NCBI GenBank assembly: GCA_028713995.1
Contig: JAQTNF010000035.1
Span: 1 to 40,910 of the forward strand
Direction: 5' to 3'
Length of the DNA: 40,910 bases
Source: Deltaproteobacteria bacterium
Lineage (GTDB): Bacteria > Myxococcota_A > Polyangia > JAAYKL01
The translations under genes were made by a program, and so were the position numbers. The notes below the pieces were generated by a model. The model was given only the letters and a program-made list of their open reading frames with translations. It searched no databases and was not told where the DNA came from. This document shows positions 33,702 through 40,910 of this stretch, one piece after another; the first letter of the stretch is position 1; every line of letters starts with the position of its first letter.

Positions 33702-34661
33702 ATGAAGAGCTTCGCCTTCCAGTGGCACATCAGCGATCGTTGCAACCTACGTTGCAGCCACTGCTACCAGGACGATTTCTCGAACGCGTCGGAACGGCCC
33801 CTGCGCGATCTGCTCGAGATGGCGGACCGCGTCTTCGCGGCGATCCCCAAGAGGCGCGTGTCCATCAACGTGACCGGCGGGGAGCCGCTCGTGGCGCCGT
33901 GGATCTTCGAGCTGCTCGCGCACCTCGAGCGCTTCGACAACCTGACCGAGGTGAACCTCATCACCAACGGCACGGTCGCGGGCGCGCCGGTGATCGAGAG
34001 GCTCGCTCGATGCGCCAAGCTCGGGTGCCTCAAGGTGTCGGTGGAGTCGGCCGACGAAGCGGTGAACGACGCCATCCGCGGGCCTGGCAACCTGGCGCGC
34101 GTCATGCGCAACGTGGCCGTGCTGCGCCGCGAGGCCGGCGCGCGCGTGGTGCTCATGGCCACCTTGAGCCGCCGCAACCTGGGCTCAATCGAAGGGCTGG
34201 CGAGGCTCGCGCGGGAGATGGGAGCGGACGGCGTGATCTTCGAGCGCTTCGTGCCGCTCGGCCAGGGCCGCGCGCTGCGCGACGAGGTGCTCGGCCCGGA
34301 CGAGTGGATGCAGGCAGTGGTTGCGATCGCGCGCGTGGCAGGCTCGGACGCGGACCTCAACGATCTGTTGCCGTATCGGGCGTTCTGGCTCGCGGCCTCA
34401 GACACCGCATCCGGGGATCGCTTGTCCGGCGCCCTGTGCAACCTGGGCGACGAGGCCATGGCGCTCATGCCGGACGGCGCCGTGTTCCCGTGCAGGCGCC
34501 TGCCTCTGCCTCAGGGCAACGTGCTCGAAACGCCGTTCGTGGAAATCCTCGAACGTCTCGCGTCGTTCTCTCGCGAGGTCGAAGGCTGCGCCGGTTGCCG
34601 AGCCCTGGCCTACGCGCTCACGGGTGACTACCTGGCCGACGAGCCAGGGTGCCCGGCATAG
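33702..34661 (+). CDS. Radical SAM protein with SPASM-like C-terminal cysteines
   Basis: This 319-residue protein has the radical SAM cluster motif C14-x3-C18-x2-C21 (CNLRCSHCY). SAM-binding features are VTGGEPL, LITNGT and VSVESAD. The C-terminal part has Cys at 246, 264, 296, 299 and 317 (LCNLG, VFPCRR, GCAGCRA), fitting a SPASM or twitch auxiliary cluster domain. Such proteins modify peptides or proteins, or act on cofactors. The only same-strand neighbour is the 58-residue ORF; the next gene, convergent, encodes a Cys-rich lipoprotein. No ribosome site is obvious before the ATG, consistent with coupling to the short ORF. Substrate unknown. Confidence 0.88.
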   Translation: MKSFAFQWHISDRCNLRCSHCYQDDFSNASERPLRDLLEMADRVFAAIPKRRVSINVTGGEPLVAPWIFELLAHLERFDNLTEVNLITNGTVAGAPVIERLARCAKLGCLKVSVESADEAVNDAIRGPGNLARVMRNVAVLRREAGARVVLMATLSRRNLGSIEGLARLAREMGADGVIFERFVPLGQGRALRDEVLGPDEWMQAVVAIARVAGSDADLNDLLPYRAFWLAASDTASGDRLSGALCNLGDEAMALMPDGAVFPCRRLPLPQGNVLETPFVEILERLASFSREVEGCAGCRALAYALTGDYLADEPGCPA

Positions 34662-34669
34662 GTCCGTCC

Positions 34670-35644
34670 TCAATCGATAATCCAGCTGCACACGCCCGGG
34701 TTGTCCGCGACGTAGCAATCGTAGCCGCACGGGCAGATGCTCTGGCCGGTGCAGAGCCCTTGGGGCCCGCAGTCCTCGTCCGTCCAGCACGGAGCATCGA
34801 GGCGGGCCTTGCACACGCCGGTCGTGACGTTCTTCTGCGGGTAGATGCACTCCTCCCCGGCGCCCTTGCAGAACGTGCTCTCGTTGCAGCAGTTGTCGGC
34901 CCACGGGCCGCCGGACTCGGTGTCCGTTCCGTAGGCGCACACGCCCGCTTGCGAAATGCAGTTCATGTTGCACGAGCACAGTTGCGCGCCATCGCAGGTG
35001 CCCGTCCCGCAGTCCGAATCGGTCCAGCAGTGCGGGAAGTTGAGCTGCGTGTGGCACGTGTCGCCGGACGCCATCGCGAGGCAGAACGTGCCGTCCGGGC
35101 ACGCGCCGGGCCCGGTGCTCGAATCGCAGCACTCGCTTCCCAGGGCCCTGACGCATTCGCCGGCTATGTCCGGCTCGTCGCACATAACTCCGCACGGGCA
35201 TACGCTCGGCCCGTTGCAGACGAAGGCATAGCCGAGGATGCCGCAGTCCGCGTCGCTCCAGCACGGCATCTTCGTCCGCTCCTTGCACACGCCGCCGAGC
35301 ACGGAAGATTCCGGAGAGAGCGCGCACTCGAACGCCGAGGGATCTTGGCAGGGATGCTGCTCGTCGCAGCAGATCGTGTCCGTGTCGCTGTCCGAGTCGG
35401 AGTCCGTATCGGAATCGGAATCGGAATCGGAATCAGAGTCGGAGTCGGAGTCGGAATCGGAGTCCGAGTCCACGTCGCTGTCGCTGTCGGAATCGGAGTC
35501 CGAGTCGCTATCGCCGTCGCCATCCGTGTCACCGTCGGTGTCCGCGTCCCCGCTCGTCTCCGAGCCGGTGTCCACGATCAGCGGCCCGTTCTCACCGCAT
35601 GCCGCAAGCAAGAGCACAAGCATGCACACGATGTTTCTCTCCAT
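34670..35644 (-). CDS. Asp-linker lipoprotein with three Cys-rich modules
   Basis: This 324-residue protein starts at the ATG at 35644 (AAGGAGA upstream). Its signal peptide ends in LLAAC. A long acidic linker (about residues 25-90) consists mostly of Ser-Asp repeats. The rest contains three related Cys modules of the form (P/H)CW(S/T)D-x-DCG, then a C(P/S)C(G/N) core ([24 protein letters not shown]) ending near GVC or GEC. Between them are CCD/CCN motifs ([15 protein letters not shown]). The protein is probably heavily disulfide-bonded and surface exposed. Upstream on its strand lies a direct repeat ATTTTGCC x2 (35679-35694, plus coordinates). A fragment of its 3' end is duplicated near 36763. 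Confidence 0.8.
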   Translation of the reverse strand: MERNIVCMLVLLLAACGENGPLIVDTGSETSGDADTDGDTDGDGDSDSDSDSDSDSDVDSDSDSDSDSDSDSDSDSDSDTDSDSDSDTDTICCDEQHPCQDPSAFECALSPESSVLGGVCKERTKMPCWSDADCGILGYAFVCNGPSVCPCGVMCDEPDIAGECVRALGSECCDSSTGPGACPDGTFCLAMASGDTCHTQLNFPHCWTDSDCGTGTCDGAQLCSCNMNCISQAGVCAYGTDTESGGPWADNCCNESTFCKGAGEECIYPQKNVTTGVCKARLDAPCWTDEDCGPQGLCTGQSICPCGYDCYVADNPGVCSWIID

Positions 35645-35778
35645 GTATTCGTCTCCTTTGCCTAAAATGCGGAACTTCATTTTGCCATTTTGCCGATAAC
35701 CGTTAGATTCTGACCTCTTTGGGAATTACGAAAACGTTACAATAAACCGTTTGTGCTACGCTGACCGCAGGGCGTCCC

Positions 35779-36801
35779 ATGAAGATCGACTGTCATGTGC
35801 ATCTCGTCGCAATGTCGCAGGCGAGCGGCTGCCGCGTATCCAGGCGTCTTCGGTTCTTCCTGCGATTCCTCGGTGTTCGCGGCGCGAGGACGCCGGAGGA
35901 ATTCGATCGGCTCTACGTGGAAAAACTCGCGGCCGAGGTATGCGCGTCCGAGCTCGACCGGGTGGTGCTCCTGGCCCTCGACCGCGTGCACGGCGAGGAT
36001 GGCGCGCCGGACGACGGCCGCACCGATCTCTTCGTGTCCAACGACCACGCGCACTCCGTGGTGCGCCGGCACAGGGACGTGTTCCTGTTCGGCGCCTCGG
36101 TGCACCCGTACCGCGCGGACGCCCTCGATGAGCTCGATCGCGTTGCCTCCATGGGTGCCTGCCTCGTCAAGCTGCTCCCCAACTCGCAGGGGTTCGACCC
36201 GGCCGCGCCGCGTCTTCGGTCTTACTGGCGCAGGCTCGCGGAGCTCGGGATGCCTGCGCTCGTGCACGGCGGGTTCGAGCACACGCTCGGCGTGATCGAC
36301 CAGTCGTTCGGCGATCCCGCGCAGCTCGAGCCGGCCCTCGACGAGGGCGCGACCGTGATCGTGGCCCACGCGGGCACGGCCGGCCTCATGCACCGCCGCG
36401 AGACCCTGGGCGCGTTCCTCGCGCTCTTGGCGAAATACCCGCGCTGCTACGGCGACACGTCCGCGCTCGGCAACGCCTGGCGCGCGCACTACCTGCGCTT
36501 GCTCCTCGATCCGGACCTGCTGGAACGCAGGTTCGGCGTGCGCATCGACGACGCGGCGAAGCGTCTCGTGCACGGCTCCGACCACCCGATCCCGATCACG
36601 CCGCTCGCGTTCGCGGGCCGCATCCCGCTCGAAAAGCTGCGGCGCGTCGGCCGGCTCGAAAACCCCTTGCAGAAGGATGTGCAGCTCAAGCGCGCCGCCG
36701 GGCTGCCCGACGCGGCGCTGACGCGGGCCTATGATGAGATCGGGATCGGGAAGCCGTCCGCAATAATCCAGGAGCACACGCCCGGGTTGTCCGCGACGTA
36801 G
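35779..36801 (+). CDS. Amidohydrolase-family metal-dependent hydrolase with altered 3' end
   Basis: This 340-residue TIM-barrel hydrolase has N-terminal metal motif DCHVHL, FGASVHPY, LVKLLPNSQGFDP, ALVHGGFEH, VIVAHAGTAG and LVHGSDHPI, which match the amidohydrolase-2 group (His ligands plus terminal Asp in GSDHP). The substrate is not evident. The last 12 residues, from [12 protein letters not shown], and the TAG are encoded by a fragment nearly identical to the antisense of the Cys-rich lipoprotein gene's 3' end. The native C-terminus has therefore been replaced or trimmed. No strong ribosome site precedes the ATG; a TACAAT box lies at 35738-35743. Confidence 0.83.
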   Translation: MKIDCHVHLVAMSQASGCRVSRRLRFFLRFLGVRGARTPEEFDRLYVEKLAAEVCASELDRVVLLALDRVHGEDGAPDDGRTDLFVSNDHAHSVVRRHRDVFLFGASVHPYRADALDELDRVASMGACLVKLLPNSQGFDPAAPRLRSYWRRLAELGMPALVHGGFEHTLGVIDQSFGDPAQLEPALDEGATVIVAHAGTAGLMHRRETLGAFLALLAKYPRCYGDTSALGNAWRAHYLRLLLDPDLLERRFGVRIDDAAKRLVHGSDHPIPITPLAFAGRIPLEKLRRVGRLENPLQKDVQLKRAAGLPDAALTRAYDEIGIGKPSAIIQEHTPGLSAT

Positions 36802-36858
36802 CAGTCGTGGCCGCACTGGCGCACGCTCGCCCCCTTGCACAGGATTGCGAGGCCATAT
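36763..36858 (-). pseudogene. 3' relic of a Cys-rich lipoprotein gene
   Basis: Bases 36763-36816 match 34677-34730 at 50 of 54 positions in the same orientation. On the minus strand they encode [18 protein letters not shown], the equivalent of the intact protein's [18 protein letters not shown]. Divergent but related sequence continues a little further (CKGASVRQ). No start, signal peptide or linker remains. Confidence 0.8.
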
Positions 36859-36887
36859 CCGAGCATTCTCCGCCGGCCACGATGAGG

Positions 36888-36916
36888 TTCGAGCAAAACT
36901 CACGGAAAGGTATTAT
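36888..36916 (+). promoter_or_regulatory. Probable promoter of the 632-residue lipoprotein gene
   Basis: TTCGAG (36888-36893) and TATTAT (36911-36916) are separated by 17 bases. The -10 lies in an AT-rich island, TATTATATTATAG, conspicuous in this GC-rich DNA. The gene starts 82 bases downstream. Confidence 0.5.
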
Positions 36917-36998
36917 ATTATAGTAGTCGTTTTTACGCCGTGCATCTAACTCACTAGAGGGATCGACAGGACGACCCCTCCTGCCCAGGAGATCATCT

Positions 36999-38897
36999 AT
37001 GAAGCGTTACATATGGTTTGCTCTCGTCGTGTGGTTTGCCGTGGGTTGCGGGGGCGCCGAGCCAGGTGCTTTCAATGAGCCGGACGCGGAAGGCGGCAGC
37101 GACTCCGACGGCGACTCCGATGGCGACGCGGATGGAGACACTGACGGCGACACGGACAGCGATTCCGACGGCGACAGTGATACCGATACGGATAGCGATA
37201 CCGACGCTGACACCGACTCGGATACTGACTCAGACACTGATGCCGATACTGATATGGACACTGACACCGATACGGACACAGACTCGGATGCAGATACCGA
37301 CACCGACACTGACTCGGATACGGACACAGACTCGGATGCAGATACCGACACCGACACTGACTCGGATACCGATGCCGACACAGACTCGGATGCAGATACT
37401 GACACCGACACTGACTCGGATACTGATGCAGATACTGACACCGACACTGACTCGGATACCGATGCCGACTCAGATACCGATACCGATGCCGACACTGACT
37501 CGGATGCAGATACCGACACCGATGCCGACACAGACTCGGATGCAGATACCGACACCGATGCCGATTCCGACGGTGACACCGACACCTGCACGCCGTCTCC
37601 CACGTGCGAGTCACTGAACTGGGAGTGTGGCTCCGGCGATTCCGGCTGTGGCTCGGACGTCGTGTGCGGCGACTGTAGCGACTCGGATAAATCGTGCCTG
37701 TCCCACACGTGCGTGTGCGAAAACACCACGTGCGGCACCGATTGTTGCGCCGTGAACGAGGTGTGCGACGACGCGAACGTCTGCTGCTCGCCGCTCTCGC
37801 AGAATGAAGCGTGCCTCGGGTTGGAGTGCGGTCCGGTCTCCGACGGTTGCGGCGGCACCATCGAATGCGGCGGCTGCGGCACGAACGAGGAGTGCGATAA
37901 GGCGGGCACGTGCGTCTGCCAGTGGGGCTGGATCGAGCCGGACTGCAAGGAGAACATGTGCAAGGACGGGTCAGAGAGCGGCGAGGACTGCGGCACGGCT
38001 CGCACCGTGGGCCGCGACAGCCTGACCAAGCCCATCGCTGGCGACAACACGTTCTTCTCAAACCAGATTAACATTTCCGCCATGTGCAACTACAACTGGG
38101 GCTCCGCCGGGAGGGACGTGGCGTACCGCGTTTACCTGTTCGCGGGCGAAACGCTCAAAACCTTGCTCGCGCCGAGCTCGTCCAACGACTTCTTCGAGCT
38201 GCTCGCGTTCAGCCCGGCCGCGTCCTGCACGGTGACGAACCTCATGGGCTGCGCGGTGAGCACCGGAGGCGGGGACGACGTGACGCTCTCGATCACCGCG
38301 ACTGCCACCGGGTGGCACGACATCGTCGTGGACTCGGCGTGGACCAACAGCTCCGGGTATGGTCCGTACACTCTCACGATGGACATCTCGAACCCGGCAG
38401 CCTGGCAGTGCTACGCTGGGTTGTGGACCAAGCCGTGCACCGACCCCCAGGCGGTCGCCTTCGACTGGGAGGGCGCTGTTCTCACAAACCCGATGGGCAG
38501 CGATCAGTCGACCATCTACACCAACATGATCTACGTCTACACGCCCACGCCCAACCAGGGGACGGCCGCGAAGAGCTTCACGCTGCCCTGCTCGGACACT
38601 TGGTACCTGTGGGGCCTCGGCTGGACCCCGAGCAGCACCGCGCTCGACACGTTCGGTTTCCAGGTCGACGGCAGCTCCGAGGCCATATGGGACGTGGGCC
38701 CCAACAACAGCGGATGGATCTGGACGCAGGCCCCCGGCGCCGCTGCCATCCCGTGGTCGGCGGCCCTCACCGGCGGCCAGCATGCGCTGACCATCCACGG
38801 TATGGAGTCCTCTGGCGGCACTCGGCCGGCGTTCGGCTACGCCATCTTCACGAACCAGGCTTCCTACACGCCGCCGGATCCCGGCACGCTGCCCTGA
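36999..38897 (+). CDS. Large Asp-linker lipoprotein with Cys-rich and beta-sandwich domains
   Basis: This 632-residue protein has a signal peptide ending in FAVGC. Residues 33-196 are an uninterrupted D-[STAGM] dipeptide repeat of about 164 residues, with Asp at almost every second position. Residues 197 to about 325 are Cys-rich ([16 protein letters not shown], then [19 protein letters not shown] and an EGF-like [12 protein letters not shown]). A beta-sandwich region follows (about 335-460, resembling PPC domains: [33 protein letters not shown]), then a C-terminal beta-rich domain (about 470-632, [18 protein letters not shown]) that looks like a carbohydrate-binding or adhesin fold. AGGAG precedes the ATG. 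Surface adhesion or substrate binding on a calcium-loving acidic stalk is inferred. Confidence 0.82.
   Translation: MKRYIWFALVVWFAVGCGGAEPGAFNEPDAEGGSDSDGDSDGDADGDTDGDTDSDSDGDSDTDTDSDTDADTDSDTDSDTDADTDMDTDTDTDTDSDADTDTDTDSDTDTDSDADTDTDTDSDTDADTDSDADTDTDTDSDTDADTDTDTDSDTDADSDTDTDADTDSDADTDTDADTDSDADTDTDADSDGDTDTCTPSPTCESLNWECGSGDSGCGSDVVCGDCSDSDKSCLSHTCVCENTTCGTDCCAVNEVCDDANVCCSPLSQNEACLGLECGPVSDGCGGTIECGGCGTNEECDKAGTCVCQWGWIEPDCKENMCKDGSESGEDCGTARTVGRDSLTKPIAGDNTFFSNQINISAMCNYNWGSAGRDVAYRVYLFAGETLKTLLAPSSSNDFFELLAFSPAASCTVTNLMGCAVSTGGGDDVTLSITATATGWHDIVVDSAWTNSSGYGPYTLTMDISNPAAWQCYAGLWTKPCTDPQAVAFDWEGAVLTNPMGSDQSTIYTNMIYVYTPTPNQGTAAKSFTLPCSDTWYLWGLGWTPSSTALDTFGFQVDGSSEAIWDVGPNNSGWIWTQAPGAAAIPWSAALTGGQHALTIHGMESSGGTRPAFGYAIFTNQASYTPPDPGTLP
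37095..37586 (+). repeat. Coding minisatellite of the Asp-repeat linker
   Basis: This block of about 492 bases is built from 6-base units (GA-C/T followed by a Ser, Thr, Ala or Gly codon). It includes a perfect 48-base tandem duplication (37271-37318 and 37319-37366) and related longer units after it. All units keep the frame, so length change alters only stalk length. Confidence 0.9.
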
Positions 38898-38907
38898 TCC
38901 TGTTTGT

Positions 38908-39507
38908 TCAACGCCCCAGGCGGGCCACGGCCACGGAGGCCGGGCGCAGGGTGTCCTCGCCGATGTGGTAGCCGTGCCGGATGACACCCACGATGCGCCC
39001 GTCCTCACCCGGCGAACCGGCCGGCACCACGGTGAGGGCTTCGTGGCGGATAGGATCGAACGCCTCTCCCAGGGCCTCGATGCGACGCACGCCCAGCCCA
39101 TCGAGCTTGGTGAGGAACAGGTCGCGCACCAGGGTCACGCCCTGCGCGAGCTGGCCCTTCTCCCCCGCTTGGGCGCCCGCCTCGATGGCGCGCTCCAGGT
39201 TGTCCACCACGTCGAGGAGCTCGGTGATGACCGCCCTGCGACCGCGCTCGACTTCCTTGGCCACGTCGCGTCGGATGCGGGCCTGCGCCTCATCGAGCTC
39301 GCGGCGCGATTCTTTGAACTCGGCCACGCAGCCGCGCAATAGCCGGTCCTTCTCCTCGAGCTCGCGCTTGAGCTGCTCGACGTACGCGGGCTCCTTGTTT
39401 CCCTTCGAGTCGGCCTCGTCGAGGGACTTGCCCGTCTCCTCGATGGCCGAGAAGCGCCGGTCCACGACGGTATAGGAGGGTTTCTTGCCGGAGGGATCGC
39501 TGCGCAC
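38908..39507 (-). CDS. grpE: GrpE nucleotide-exchange factor
   Basis: GrpE (199 aa) releases ADP from DnaK. The N-terminal half is a long coiled coil (KRELEEKDRLLRGC, FKESRRELDEAQARIRRD). The family core is ITELLDVVDNLERAIEAG, LTKLDGLGVRRIEALGEAFDP and RHEALTVVPAG, ending with GYHIGEDTLRPASVAVA. The start is a GTG at 39507 with GGAGG four bases upstream, 11 bases after the groEL stop. The frame is also open upstream through groEL, but that part is not real coding. Lying directly behind groEL instead of beside dnaK is unusual. Confidence 0.93.
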   Translation of the reverse strand: MRSDPSGKKPSYTVVDRRFSAIEETGKSLDEADSKGNKEPAYVEQLKRELEEKDRLLRGCVAEFKESRRELDEAQARIRRDVAKEVERGRRAVITELLDVVDNLERAIEAGAQAGEKGQLAQGVTLVRDLFLTKLDGLGVRRIEALGEAFDPIRHEALTVVPAGSPGEDGRIVGVIRHGYHIGEDTLRPASVAVARLGR

Positions 39508-39518
39508 GCCGCCTCCGC

Positions 39519-40910
<1,392 letters not shown>

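Noticed and set aside
37007-38089. Minus-strand frame rich in Ser-Val-Ser opposite the Asp repeat
   Set aside because: It is the mechanical reverse complement of GAC/TCG repeat codons. The plus strand has a signal peptide, lipobox and folded domains.

Overview
The window is GC-rich DNA, dense with genes on both strands, and looks like a free-living Gram-negative deltaproteobacterial or Myxococcota-type bacterium. This rests on an AglRQS-like TolQ/TolR/TolR proton-channel cluster, many lipoproteins with Asp-Ser/Thr linkers, a FadL-like outer-membrane protein, a membrane Fe-S oxidoreductase with CCG domains, and GTG/TTG starts behind strong GGAGG sites. The genus cannot be read from the sequence.

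Layout. 1-1031: an internally deleted IS66 transposase, then tRNA-Met with its own promoter and terminator. 1049-3037: metG, directly after that tRNA. 3062-8158 (minus): a five-gene operon with a promoter at 8215-8242, encoding a Pro/Gly-rich single-pass membrane protein, a HEAT-like lipoprotein, a TolQ/ExbB-like channel and two ExbD/TolR proteins. 8383-11829 (plus): a histidine kinase lacking its core, a response regulator and a hybrid kinase, tightly coupled. 11904-17953: a tandem DUF1554-like lipoprotein, thiC, a Y1 (RAYT-type) transposase between 27-bp inverted repeats, tRNA-Arg, ddl, an LDLa-domain lipoprotein and a CoA-pyrophosphatase-type Nudix hydrolase. 17992-22038 (minus): a double-C2 lipoprotein, then a FadL-like porin gene followed by an Asp-rich lipoprotein gene.

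22229-25955 is a disturbed accessory stretch: a small caspase-fold-like protein with a His/Cys dyad, an orphan 127-residue protein, a SWIM-SNF2 helicase gene with two frameshifts and an apparent internal deletion, and the decayed remains of an AbiEii-type toxin gene. 25956-33333 returns to ordinary metabolism and regulation: CysQ-like phosphatase, small membrane protein, ECF sigma factor with a coupled membrane protein, Fe-S oxidoreductase, DUF1232 protein and a phosphohexomutase. 33504-38897 holds a short ORF plus radical SAM/SPASM protein, a Cys-rich Asp-linker lipoprotein, an amidohydrolase whose 3' end runs into a duplicated fragment of that lipoprotein gene, and a 632-residue lipoprotein with a minisatellite-encoded linker. 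The window ends with grpE and a partial groEL (minus).

Three themes stand out. First, five predicted lipoproteins share a low-complexity D-[STAG] stalk but carry unrelated heads (DUF1554, LDLa, Cys-rich modules, beta-sandwich), which suggests a surface-display architecture. Second, three genes (IS66 transposase, kinase, SNF2) seem to have lost their middles in frame; this is either real decay or assembly collapse. Third, mobile or duplicated DNA supplies the stop codons of two neighbouring genes, thiC and the amidohydrolase.
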